From: Acidisphaera sp. S103
GTDB lineage: Bacteria; Pseudomonadota; Alphaproteobacteria; Acetobacterales; Acetobacteraceae
NCBI RefSeq assembly: GCF_009765975.1
Contig: NZ_LMUJ01000033.1
Span: forward strand, 19,006 to 62,374
Length of the DNA stretch: 43,369 nucleotides
Direction of reading: 5' to 3'
Shown here: positions 8,674 to 17,611 of the stretch, in pieces
How positions within the stretch are numbered: position 1 is the stretch's first letter
Layout: each line of letters opens with the position of its first letter
The notes under the pieces: model-generated
What the model was told of the DNA's origin: nothing
What the model saw: the letters and a program-made list of their open reading frames with translations, nothing else
Databases searched by the model: none
Made by a program: the position numbers and the translations under genes

Positions 8674-9777
8674 ATGTCGCAAAGGATGTCTTTAGATGAG
8701 ATAGGTCTCAAATATGGCACTGACAAAGCGTCGTCTCACCATGATTATCTCAGATTTTATGAACAATTCCTTTCCCCGTTACGAGAAGAAAAACTAAATA
8801 TTCTAGAGATTGGGATATTCAATGGAGCATCCTTACGGATGTGGGAGGAATATTTTTCCAATTCGACTGTTGTTGGTGCAGATATTAATGGGCTAACTAG
8901 AAGATTCGCTCGCGACCGCGTCGCTGTCGAAATATTAGATCAGTCTAATATCGAACATCTCACGCAATTGGCGACTAAACATGGGCCATTTGACATTATC
9001 ATTGAAGACGGCGCACATTTGTGGGAACACCAGATCACATCGCTGCGGACGCTATTTCCCTTCATTAAAGACAACGGACTCTATATTGTTGAAGACTTGC
9101 AAACGAATTATGGAGTTATGGAAGGAGATTTTAGGGGTATATCGAGTATAAGTTGTGTCGAATATTTGAAGAAGTGGCTTGACTTACGCGTTTCTGACAA
9201 TCAAACTGACCTTAAAAGTGTTGAAGATCCATTTTTACGGACATACGGGCGGTCTATCTATTTTATGGCGTTTTACCGTAGAGCTTGCCTAATAAAGAAG
9301 CAGTTAACCGATCAGCATCACCTCAGAAAGATGGATGATCCGGGTAACCCTCTCGTTGAGAATGGCGTTCTCTATTCATCTTTAAGAGTCAGTCTAATGG
9401 CGCATATTAGTGATAGAGGTGACGTTTACGGAACTACCGGATTTGTCAACGGCAGATCTAACCAAGCATTTCAAGGGCTACAATTTGATTTGGACCAGGA
9501 ACTATTGCAATATCGAGTATTCGGCCCTGACCGCTCGTGGAGCGACTGGTCAGAAACTGGTGAGTTTGCCGGTACACGTGGGAAATCGAAACTCATTACA
9601 GGTGTAACAGTTCGGTTACGAAGTGAGTTGAAGAAGCAGTATTCGGTTCGTCTAATCTGCCGTTTTGTGGGACATGACGATCTTATGGAAGTGTCAGATG
9701 GTGAAGACATCATTTCGGCGTCAGGCAATCCCATTGGTGGACTACAGATCTGGGTTAGCCAGAATCTGAAAAACTAA
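8674..9777 (+). CDS. Class I SAM-dependent methyltransferase with C-terminal extension
   Basis: 367 aa. The N-terminal two thirds is a Rossmann-type methyltransferase: motif I is LEIGIFNGAS (44-53), the acidic residue at the end of beta-2 is Asp70 (VVGADIN), and IIIEDGAHLWEHQ resembles the metal/acceptor loop of the CmcI/TylF (macrocin O-methyltransferase) type. The start GLKYGTDK is common in sugar-modifying members. The last 110 residues form an extra domain of unknown role containing a W-S-D-W-S-E-T segment. Likely role: O-methylation of a sugar in the glycan made by this locus. Strongly AT-rich compared with the window average. Confidence 0.78.
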   Translation: MSQRMSLDEIGLKYGTDKASSHHDYLRFYEQFLSPLREEKLNILEIGIFNGASLRMWEEYFSNSTVVGADINGLTRRFARDRVAVEILDQSNIEHLTQLATKHGPFDIIIEDGAHLWEHQITSLRTLFPFIKDNGLYIVEDLQTNYGVMEGDFRGISSISCVEYLKKWLDLRVSDNQTDLKSVEDPFLRTYGRSIYFMAFYRRACLIKKQLTDQHHLRKMDDPGNPLVENGVLYSSLRVSLMAHISDRGDVYGTTGFVNGRSNQAFQGLQFDLDQELLQYRVFGPDRSWSDWSETGEFAGTRGKSKLITGVTVRLRSELKKQYSVRLICRFVGHDDLMEVSDGEDIISASGNPIGGLQIWVSQNLKN

Positions 9778-10186
9778 CGTGACATTATCGAATTCGGCAT
9801 GCCCCCTTCAGGAGGAATATCGAGCGCGTCGCTTGGGGGAGAGGAGAAGTTGGATGGACCGACCTAAATCGGGAACGATTGCACACTCACCGAGTATGAG
9901 CCATTGAGGTAGGTCACCTTCAGCGGCGTGTCGTCGGTCAGTATGCGTCCGCTCAGACATGTCGGTAAGCGGGACAGGATACCCTGGAGCCAACGTTAAG
10001 GACGGCGACGCCTTCAAGGCAGCAAACGCAATCGGAGTGGTGATCGCTGTTGGTACTGGCCATGCTCGCTCCGCCGGAAAATTTGCGCGTGCATTACACT
10101 GATATTAACAGAAACCTTTTGATTGAGAGGATCATTGCTGCTCGAGCTCTGGCAGAGTACAACGACCGAACATTGGGGGACAGACG
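9778..10186 (-). other. Intergenic region with a possible minus-strand gene remnant
   Basis: 409 bp without an intact gene. On the minus strand, 9864-9987 reads as a high-GC3 open segment ending RILTDDTPLKVTYLNGSYSV and SVQSFPI before a TAG stop. That looks like the C-terminus of a lost protein, but no family can be named. The plus strand holds the GGGGGA ribosome-binding site of the next gene. Confidence 0.3.
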
Positions 10187-10978
10187 ATGGCAACGCCTGA
10201 CGATACGACCACTCACTACGCCGACTTGACCGAGAACGGCCTGCGCGAGATGTGCAATGCCTACGCCCGAGCTATCCGGCATCGGGAGATCGATCTTGGG
10301 CGTTGGCATTACGCGATCGGCGTCGCACACGGTGTACGAACCGCCATTCATTGTGGCGTCAACCGGTTCAGCATAGTCGAATTTGGTGTCTGGCAGGGAA
10401 ATGGGTTGCTGGAACTCTGCAAAATCGCTGAATATTGGATGCGTCGAACCGGGGTCGAGATACGGGTCTATGGTGTCGATTCGGCTGTGGGCCTGCCACC
10501 GCTGGTCGGCTACATGGACCACCCAGAGTTGTGGCACACCGGTGCCTTCAAGCTGCCGGACCCTGCGATACTCCGGGCGAAACTTCCCCCATTTGCTAAA
10601 TTGCTGATCGATGACGTTGCTGACGCGATGCCTGAACTGGAAAGAGAATTCACCGACGCTCCGCTTGCGTTTTCCAGCTTCGATGTCGACCTTTATAGTT
10701 CAACCCAGCGTGCTCTCCAGGTATTGAACATGCCGGCGAACTGCTATCTGCCGGTTGTCCCGGCAACCTTCGATGACTCGGACTCGTGCTTGTCACATTC
10801 GGCTTGGTGCGGTGAGGCCGCGGCCGTGCGGGAGTTCAATGAGGTCAGCATTCTGCGAAAGATTGATCCCAAACCGACATTCGATCTGCGTAAATTCTAT
10901 GCTTGTCAAATTTTCGATCATCCGATCCGGCAGGGTGCGGCGCGCAGCCGTTGGCCTTTGACATTGGGTGTTATGTAG
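10187..10978 (+). CDS. Class I SAM methyltransferase-like protein (TylF/CmcI type)
   Basis: 263 aa. SAM-binding motif I is IVEFGVWQGNG (63-73), followed by the beta-2 segment RVYGVDSAVGLPPL (93-106), a typical TylF-like loop. A later strand SSFDVDLYSSTQRAL matches the D-x-D-x-Y metal/acceptor region of this family. A GGGGGA ribosome-binding site precedes the ATG. Likely a sugar O-methyltransferase acting with its neighbours. Base composition is near the window average, unlike the AT-rich methyltransferase upstream. Confidence 0.72.
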   Translation: MATPDDTTTHYADLTENGLREMCNAYARAIRHREIDLGRWHYAIGVAHGVRTAIHCGVNRFSIVEFGVWQGNGLLELCKIAEYWMRRTGVEIRVYGVDSAVGLPPLVGYMDHPELWHTGAFKLPDPAILRAKLPPFAKLLIDDVADAMPELEREFTDAPLAFSSFDVDLYSSTQRALQVLNMPANCYLPVVPATFDDSDSCLSHSAWCGEAAAVREFNEVSILRKIDPKPTFDLRKFYACQIFDHPIRQGAARSRWPLTLGVM

Positions 10979-11099
10979 AGGCAGGACAATACGCGCGGAT
11001 GTTGATGGCGTTATCGTTTTGACCTATTTGCTGCTGAAGCGCATGGCAAGTCCGGATATCGACGGCGCACTTAACATCGAGCAGATTCTGAGGTGATCA
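10979..11099 (+). other. Short gap with a possible acidic repeat remnant
   Basis: Frame 10992-11096 reads about 34 codons containing DVDGVIVLTYLLLK and DIDGALNIEQIL before a TGA. Two D-x-DG segments suggest an EF-hand or dockerin-like relic, but there is no start codon. The Shine-Dalgarno-like GAGGTG of the next gene lies at its end. Confidence 0.25.
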
Positions 11100-12056
11100 A
11101 TGTATATCGTAACGTGGGGTTATGATCTGCTTGCATACGGTAAAAACGGCGAGCCTTTATCGCAAGTTCGGAATCTTACCCCGTCTGGGGGACAAAAGTT
11201 GGTTGATATCCATCCAGATGAAGTGGCGAGGCTTGAGGCGGAACGTCCAGCACCCGGGGAATGCGGTGTCTCTATAACGAACGGTTGTCTGGCAGGATAC
11301 CAATATGTCAAGGGACAGGTCCCCAGTTCCTTCCACCTTTTTAACAACAAATTTGTGTGTGCTGAGCCAAATCGGCCTTCAGTAATTTGTAATCGAGAGA
11401 TTCCCGGTGCGTGGGAAACCTTCAAATACTTGTCTCCTGAGGCTGCAGAAGCCTACGTGAGGGAAGGCCGCGACGGGGCAGAGGCATTGGGATCACGTGT
11501 TCGATCATTGATCGGTCAGAATGCGCCTGTTCGCCTTCATTTTGGGTGTGCCAATACACTCATCGAGGGTTTTCTAAACCTCGATAACTTTGTATTTTTT
11601 GGGCCATTTGGTAAGTTGAAAGACTATTTCTTATTTGACTTCACCCAGAAGCTGTGGCCGATTGCGGACGCATCAGTTGACTACATTTATAGCGAAGATT
11701 TTATTGAGCATGTACCACAGAAAAACCAGGTCGCGTTTTTGGCCGAATCGTTTCGCGTGCTGAAACCAGGGGGCTTTAATCGAGTCAGTACGCCATGCCT
11801 TGCCGAATCCATGAGAGTGAACTCAGAATTTACTAAAGGAATTAAAGGTGTCTATTTTGAGGAATTCGACAAATGGGGGCATGTTGCTCTCTTTACCAAA
11901 GGCTTTATTTCGGATTTAGCACACGCGATCGGTTATAGTAAAGTAATTTTCACGGAGAAAAATGAAGGATCTTCACCTTATGCGGTTAAGGACCGGCGGC
12001 CTGGCGCCGATAGAACTTGGAAAGATGGCAATATATTTGTCGATTTGATGAAATAA
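11100..12056 (+). CDS. SAM-dependent methyltransferase domain protein
   Basis: 318 aa. The methyltransferase domain is C-terminal: motif I is the unusual RLHFGCANTLIEGFLNLD (145-162), as in the predicted SAM methyltransferases of COG4627, followed by the D-x-I-x-S-E-D-F-I-E-H segment near residue 200 and the ESFRVLKPGG helix-turn. Residues 1-130 are an N-terminal region without recognised family. The GCAN variant of the G-x-G loop is normal for this subgroup. The gene is AT-rich. It probably modifies a glycan or glycan precursor. A strong hairpin follows 50 bp downstream. Confidence 0.68.
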   Translation: MYIVTWGYDLLAYGKNGEPLSQVRNLTPSGGQKLVDIHPDEVARLEAERPAPGECGVSITNGCLAGYQYVKGQVPSSFHLFNNKFVCAEPNRPSVICNREIPGAWETFKYLSPEAAEAYVREGRDGAEALGSRVRSLIGQNAPVRLHFGCANTLIEGFLNLDNFVFFGPFGKLKDYFLFDFTQKLWPIADASVDYIYSEDFIEHVPQKNQVAFLAESFRVLKPGGFNRVSTPCLAESMRVNSEFTKGIKGVYFEEFDKWGHVALFTKGFISDLAHAIGYSKVIFTEKNEGSSPYAVKDRRPGADRTWKDGNIFVDLMK

Positions 12057-12107
12057 ACTTTGTGCGGTTGTTTAACTCATGGTGGGCCGCGGGACCAATG
12101 AAAACCG

Positions 12108-12131
12108 AGCACGCTACGACCGTAGCGTGCT
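12108..12131 (+). terminator. Strong hairpin after the methyltransferase genes
   Basis: Inverted repeat AGCACGCTACG / CGTAGCGTGCT, effectively a 10-bp stem with a GACC loop. There is no T-run on the plus strand; on the minus strand it is followed by GGTTTTC. It may be a terminator or mRNA-stabilising stem. Confidence 0.45.
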
Positions 12132-12258
12132 TCGGCATTCGCTCTGGCGTTGGCAACTCCAAGCTGGAAGCTTCGCGCATTTCATGGATGACCTCGGTCA
12201 GCGGAGGAGTTTCGCGCATGCGGGGCGGTAGTATATGATGCCCAGGAGCTATTTTTTT

Positions 12259-12308
12259 CCATAGGCGCTCATCGCTGAAGCCTATGGGTGAATATACTGC
12301 CATAGGAG
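12259..12308 (+). promoter_or_regulatory. Alternative hairpins that can bury the ribosome-binding site of the 12316 gene
   Basis: CCATAGGC (12259-12266) pairs with GCCTATGG (12280-12287). The same CCTATGG can instead pair with CCATAGG at 12300-12306, which overlaps the AGGAG Shine-Dalgarno (12304-12308) of the TTG start at 12316. The two stems are mutually exclusive, the layout expected for translational switching. A seven-T run at 12252-12258 precedes the first arm. Confidence 0.45.
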
Positions 12309-12315
12309 CCTCACG

Positions 12316-15144
12316 TTGCCGGATCCCGTTGCCTTGCATGGATATGGTTTCGCGGATGCTTCCGCGCAGAAGCTGGAACCCTTGTTTCGCGTCATAGACG
12401 ATGGTGTAAGAACTTACGGCTCGACCTCATGGAAACAAGGCACGCCCCTTTTTTCAGTGTTTACGGCCGTTGCATCGATGCGTTTCTCACCGGTGACCAC
12501 GGCCGACGGCAAGGCGGCCACCGCGGTTCGTTTTATCCCCCCCATCGAATCGGCGACCGGTCCGAAGCCGGACTGGGTTGGCCGGTTGATTGCGATCGCG
12601 TCGATGGATCCCGATCCGACGGTCATTGTCAGCCGAGTCGTCGAATTCACTTATGATCCGGCGAGCCGTTTCCTCGCGACTTTGGTACTCGAGGGCTGCG
12701 TGCCAGAAAGCCTTGATGAAACGATGTGTCGGATCGCTTGCCCCTGCTTTGATCCCGCCGATATTGGCAAGCGCATCTGGATATCAAATGCCGCACATCC
12801 AAACGCAGGCCACGGCAATCCGATCGCCATAACACCGTTCCGTGGCACGATTGCCAGGGTCGTTAACCCGTTTTCCGTGGAGTTGGCCGAACCGATTACC
12901 GCCTTGTCTCAATCGGATAAGCCTGGATCACTGATTGTTTGGGGCACGGATAATTCGTCTGCCGTGCGAAGTTTCGGACGACGAGCCTTGGCGGCTGGTC
13001 TGAAAGCCCTGAGATTCACGGGTTCGGGAAGACCCAATTCCACCGGTTTGGCCTGCCTGTTCGACTGGGTCCCCAATCATGGGCCCGCCAACCCCGCGGA
13101 GATCGCGGGAAGCGCCGCGATGGCCGCCCTCCATTGGATCACCATTGATTGCGAACTGCTGATTCTATCGGCCTGTGGTAAGCGCGGCAACGAATATAGT
13201 GGCGGTTTCCAGGATAGTTCGTTTCGCAAAGGGGGTGTGCCATGGAACGCGTCGCCCGCGCCGGCACCGGCCAAAGGCGTCGTCGCGCGGCAGCACTTTC
13301 CGCGATGTGCCAGCCTCGACGACATTGTCGTCGTCGTCACCGGGGATTCCTGGGCAGTGACAAATTCCGGCGGCCATGCGGGTAATGACCATACCGTACC
13401 CATCATCGACGAACTCATTCGCCAGAACCCGGCAAAACGGATACGCGTCGTGAACCGGGCGATCGGAGCGGCGGCCTGGGCCTGGCTCAATCGTAGACGA
13501 GAACCGAGCGGGCCATTGCCGGCATGGTACAGTGACCCAGAGGCGCCATGGCTCTCCTACATAGAGACCGTGACACTCGGCAACGGTGAGACAAGGACTC
13601 CGGATCTTGTCTTGATCCTGATGACCGGCAACAATGACTCTGCGCCGGGTGGTGCCATTCATCGCAACGATTTGGCGTCGGTCATCGGGAAAATTCGAGG
13701 TTGGCCCCGGGTCAACGGGCACCCACCCGACATTGCCATGATGTGCGGCGGCACGAAGGACGTGGAACTTTTTACGCCCGGCGGCGGACTCGAGGCATAC
13801 TATCTGTCAGCTGAATATGTGACCGGGTTTGTCAGAAGCTTCGCGCGTTGTAACAAAATCGGGCTGTTCGATCTGGGGACTGCGATGGGATTGCTCACAG
13901 ATGGGTGGGCTACAGAGCATCTGACGCTGCGCCAGGTGCCTCCCTTACTGGCTGCGCCCGCAACACCAACGACACCCTACGTCACTCGCTATCTTTGTCG
14001 CGATTTCTATATGGCAATCCGCCTCGGGGACGCGGACGAAACCGCAGAGTCGTTTTGGAGTCAGAATCGCTGCCTATCCATTTCCCTCTCGCAAAAAGGC
14101 GACAACAGACTGTGGCTGGGCCCGGATTCGGACGGAAATCTGGTAGTCTGCGCCGTATCGTGGGGAATGCCGGTACAGACGTCCTACAAAATCGAACCGA
14201 CATCCAACTGTTTAACGACTGCCGGTCACGAAAGCGGCGTGCTTCGTGGCATTCCCCTTCGCACCGCCGCTCCGGGATTCGGCATATCGAGCGATGGCCA
14301 TTTTCACGGCGAGATGGTTGGACAATGCCTGCTCATACCTTCGATTGGCTTCCAGGGGACGGACTATCGAACCACGATCCAGTCGTTTACCAACAGCGAA
14401 AATATATTTGCGTCCGATGGTAACGCGACAGCGCTACCCGCGCGGACGTTCCACGTGGGGGGACAAATGTTTGTCACCTCTGACGCCTCGGCCAACGCTG
14501 ACTGCATCGTGGGCGGTGCCGGCACGGATGATCATTTGCTGACGGGCCGCGGCAGTCTAGTGACCCGCTGCGCCACTGACGGCTTCCGTGATTATCGCGC
14601 CATGCAGCTGCAGAAGCCACCAATCCAAATCCAGGAAAATACTGTGGGGACGGTCTTTCTGGGGGCCATTACCCAACAGCCTACGTATGATGAGCCTATC
14701 CCGGTGACACGGGACCTCGGTACGGGAGCAGTCCTGACCGTGCGGGTGCAGGGGTCACGCGCCCGCATTGGCTACGTCCGCGGCGGACGGGACGATATGG
14801 ATTGCCGCACCAGGCTGCGAAACCATGAGGAAGTCGTCTGGCAAGGCGAGATTGAGCGCATGGGCGGACCATTCGTCCCCAAAATATGGTCGGCGACGTC
14901 AACAATGTTGCAGGTTGTCGATATGTGGATCGGCGAGAAGGATGTGTTCATGCCGCAACTGACGCATCGGGAGGTTTGGGGGGTCGGGGACCCCGATTGT
15001 ACTTGGCCGAGCGGCGGCGACACGTCACACATGTCGCAGATGGGGATCAGTCGGATCATCGGCCGAGTGGCTGCCACACAGGATTTGGTGATGGGCATGG
15101 ATCGCGTGACGCGGCCACAAAAGCCTGTTGAGGGCAACCACTAG
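12316..15144 (+). CDS. Very large SGNH-hydrolase-like protein with inserted beta-rich region
   Basis: 942 aa. The TTG start is chosen because AGGAG lies seven bases upstream and no ATG fits better. Residues 1-330 are an N-terminal region of unknown fold. SGNH block I is VVTGDSWA with Ser345, block III-like TGNND lies at 437-441, and a plausible block V, GGDTSH, is at 900-905 near the C-terminus. The usual 200-residue SGNH domain is therefore apparently split by about 350 extra residues (roughly 545-890). No signal peptide is visible. As in the 4022 gene, an O-acyl esterase or acyltransferase role on polysaccharide is the best guess. It ends 113 bp from the convergent GT90 gene. Confidence 0.6.
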   Translation: MPDPVALHGYGFADASAQKLEPLFRVIDDGVRTYGSTSWKQGTPLFSVFTAVASMRFSPVTTADGKAATAVRFIPPIESATGPKPDWVGRLIAIASMDPDPTVIVSRVVEFTYDPASRFLATLVLEGCVPESLDETMCRIACPCFDPADIGKRIWISNAAHPNAGHGNPIAITPFRGTIARVVNPFSVELAEPITALSQSDKPGSLIVWGTDNSSAVRSFGRRALAAGLKALRFTGSGRPNSTGLACLFDWVPNHGPANPAEIAGSAAMAALHWITIDCELLILSACGKRGNEYSGGFQDSSFRKGGVPWNASPAPAPAKGVVARQHFPRCASLDDIVVVVTGDSWAVTNSGGHAGNDHTVPIIDELIRQNPAKRIRVVNRAIGAAAWAWLNRRREPSGPLPAWYSDPEAPWLSYIETVTLGNGETRTPDLVLILMTGNNDSAPGGAIHRNDLASVIGKIRGWPRVNGHPPDIAMMCGGTKDVELFTPGGGLEAYYLSAEYVTGFVRSFARCNKIGLFDLGTAMGLLTDGWATEHLTLRQVPPLLAAPATPTTPYVTRYLCRDFYMAIRLGDADETAESFWSQNRCLSISLSQKGDNRLWLGPDSDGNLVVCAVSWGMPVQTSYKIEPTSNCLTTAGHESGVLRGIPLRTAAPGFGISSDGHFHGEMVGQCLLIPSIGFQGTDYRTTIQSFTNSENIFASDGNATALPARTFHVGGQMFVTSDASANADCIVGGAGTDDHLLTGRGSLVTRCATDGFRDYRAMQLQKPPIQIQENTVGTVFLGAITQQPTYDEPIPVTRDLGTGAVLTVRVQGSRARIGYVRGGRDDMDCRTRLRNHEEVVWQGEIERMGGPFVPKIWSATSTMLQVVDMWIGEKDVFMPQLTHREVWGVGDPDCTWPSGGDTSHMSQMGISRIIGRVAATQDLVMGMDRVTRPQKPVEGNH

Positions 15145-15257
15145 CCGGACCCCGGTCACTTGCCCACGAGCCCGGGACGGAGGCGAAGGCAATTGTCACC
15201 CTTGAGCAATTCGGATCGGGCTCTTCGTCTCTATTCAAAGAGACCCATGCGCATTCG

Positions 15258-17414
15258 CTACGCAACCGCGAATGTCGATCGGAACTGCTCCCATGGACCA
15301 ATTTTGACCCGCCCGAGCTCCAGATTACCAGCTCCCTCAGCGCACAAGACTAACCCAGCTGCTCGAAGGGCGATGGCGGCGCCCGCGGTACTTTCGACCG
15401 ATACCAATGTAAATCGGTCGGCACGTCCCTCCGCGTTTAGAGCAACGCGATCCACATCTCCGGCGAACCGGCCTTCAGGTCGCAGGCGGACTGTCCTCCG
15501 TTGCCCCGTCGCAGTCATCCGCACCAACACGCCGTCGCCATCTGCCACGGCCACGAAAAGGTTATGAGGCACCGCATCGGCTGGCCCGTGCCGCAATCGA
15601 CTCGCATCGGTATCCGCATAGGCCAACGTACCATGATGCGTATAGAGAGGCAGAAGGTCCGCGTGCGATGGGATCAACGGTGCGGGCCCGTTCAGATCGT
15701 GTGCTTGGTCCCCTCTGTCCATTGCTCGGAGCTCGGACAATGCTTCGCCAAGGCCAAGTGGCGCATCAGTATCGTTCCGCCCACAGCCGACGACGGCGAG
15801 GCGATGCAGCCGGACAGCAAGCATCCGCGCATCCGCCGGCGACGCCGCGGAGGCTGCTGGAACGGCGTCTGGGTGAAGCAGAGTCAACGCAATCGAGGGC
15901 TTGTTCTTAAGCATTTTGCGCGCCAGTGGAACGTAAACCGTCGTACGGCGGCCAATATGCAGCTGCGCCATGACTTCACCATCCAGGACGATTGAGAGGC
16001 GCTGGTTCCCGCTCGTCGCTGATGATAAGTCCAGGCACACGACAAAGCCGCCTATCCCACAAGGACGGGGCAGGTCGATACGGCTTTGGAACCCGGTCGC
16101 ATACACCCCGTCCCGCTCCGGCGGCAGCCAGCCCTCGCGCAGATATGCCGTGCCTCCGCCACCCACGGCGAAGTCGAATTCGAGCAATGGCGCTCCGCGC
16201 GCATCCCTCATCGCGGCGGCAACCGTCGGTGCGGCGCGCCCGATCTCCCGCTCGTAGGTCAGTTCCTCCGCAAGCCGATATCCGGCCTCGCCAATCGACC
16301 GCGCGGCAGCATCATTGGCACGCAGCCACCGCACCTTGTCCGGCAGATCAGACATATCTGACAAAAGAGGAATAAAGTTCACCCAAGGCTTCAGGCGGTG
16401 GTAGTACCATTGCTCGAAACCGTCGCGCGGGGGAACCTTCAGCACGACACTGCCGGTCAGCAGCTTCATAAACAATCCAGGCCAAGAGGTCGTGTTACCG
16501 TCAATATCGATCTGGTATCTATATTGTTGAAATGACTCCGGCGCGACGAAGGGTCGAAGCAGTCCCGCTTCAGCGATCCAGGCTTCGGCTATGGGATCCT
16601 CGATTTGTAGTACCTTTGTGATCCCAGCATCGATCAGGTCCAGATTATCGGCGCCGATTTCGCAAAGTGTTACCCGAGGAAGACTGCGCCATCCCCGCTT
16701 CCCATCGGCCGGCTGGCCAGTTGTCGTACCGCGCCAGAAGGCGATCGGCGACCGCTTTTCCCACGGTATGATCTCTTTGGCGAAACGCTTACGCATGCCA
16801 ATGTAACCACGCGTATCCATGAAGATTGAGTCCGGTATCAGGAAATAGCCGGGTCGGTTGTCGCAGAACGCCAAGCCAGGCCTATCACCGGCGTCACCCA
16901 GGTTGATCGCGACCGTGCCGACGGTACGCATGGAGGATTCAAAATAATATGCCAATACCGGATAGACGTCGATCAACCGTTGCAACAAAATTTCGCCGTG
17001 TTGGTTACTGAACAGTGAGTCGCTCATGATGAACGTCACCGACCGATGCGTGACCCGCATCGATACCACGGAATGGTGGGTTGTCTTGGCGACGGCGAAA
17101 TCAATTTCGAAAGTGGTGGGAAACACCGAGGCCAGAAAATGCTGCGCCGAGGCTTGATCATGGACCAGCAACGCGAGCGGGATGACCTGGCGCAGCTCGC
17201 CGCCGCCGAAACGCCGGCTCTCTGAAGCGGTACGGAGCGTGGCAAGTTTCAACCTGGCACCCTCCAGGTCTCCCGCCGCGGAGAGTATCCTGATCCAGGC
17301 CAGGGAGACGTGGAACGCACCATCAGGTTCCGACGCCAACGTTTGCTTAGACTCTTCCAGCCGCGAAGGGGGCCATACCGGCGCTGGCCATTCCATCATA
17401 TCCGTCGTCAGCAT
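15258..17414 (-). CDS. Glycosyltransferase family 90 (CAP10-type) protein with N- and C-terminal extra domains
   Basis: 718 aa. The central GT90/CAP10 domain spans about 185-395: PDSIFMDTRGY, PWEKRSPIAFWRGTTTGQ (FWRG at 227-230), QIDIDGNTTSWPGLF (302-315, the D-x-D-G segment) and KVPPRDGFEQWYYHRLKPWVNFIPL. Known GT90 enzymes include UDP-xylosyl and UDP-glucosyl transferases (fungal Cap10/Cxt1, animal POGLUT). The N-terminal 180 residues look helical then mixed; the C-terminal 320 residues are beta-rich with no assigned family. No transmembrane segment is evident. It sits opposite to the rest of the cluster and divergent from the DUF1800 gene. A xylosyltransferase role is attractive given the UDP-xylose genes but is inference. 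Confidence 0.8.
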   Translation of the reverse strand: MLTTDMMEWPAPVWPPSRLEESKQTLASEPDGAFHVSLAWIRILSAAGDLEGARLKLATLRTASESRRFGGGELRQVIPLALLVHDQASAQHFLASVFPTTFEIDFAVAKTTHHSVVSMRVTHRSVTFIMSDSLFSNQHGEILLQRLIDVYPVLAYYFESSMRTVGTVAINLGDAGDRPGLAFCDNRPGYFLIPDSIFMDTRGYIGMRKRFAKEIIPWEKRSPIAFWRGTTTGQPADGKRGWRSLPRVTLCEIGADNLDLIDAGITKVLQIEDPIAEAWIAEAGLLRPFVAPESFQQYRYQIDIDGNTTSWPGLFMKLLTGSVVLKVPPRDGFEQWYYHRLKPWVNFIPLLSDMSDLPDKVRWLRANDAAARSIGEAGYRLAEELTYEREIGRAAPTVAAAMRDARGAPLLEFDFAVGGGGTAYLREGWLPPERDGVYATGFQSRIDLPRPCGIGGFVVCLDLSSATSGNQRLSIVLDGEVMAQLHIGRRTTVYVPLARKMLKNKPSIALTLLHPDAVPAASAASPADARMLAVRLHRLAVVGCGRNDTDAPLGLGEALSELRAMDRGDQAHDLNGPAPLIPSHADLLPLYTHHGTLAYADTDASRLRHGPADAVPHNLFVAVADGDGVLVRMTATGQRRTVRLRPEGRFAGDVDRVALNAEGRADRFTLVSVESTAGAAIALRAAGLVLCAEGAGNLELGRVKIGPWEQFRSTFAVA

Positions 17415-17611
17415 GTCTCGCGCCTCATGGCATGGCGGCTCGCCGCCTCTGTTCTTCGATGACGGGAGGTCATCCTGTCGGCGGCAGATTACGGAACAGC
17501 CGCTTGGTTAGCCAGGGTCAAATTGGCGTGTAATATTCTCGACATGCCCGTCGCGGGCGGACGTCATGCTTTCACAGCGCACCAGGTTCGATTGAGCGGC
17601 GGATTGGAAAG

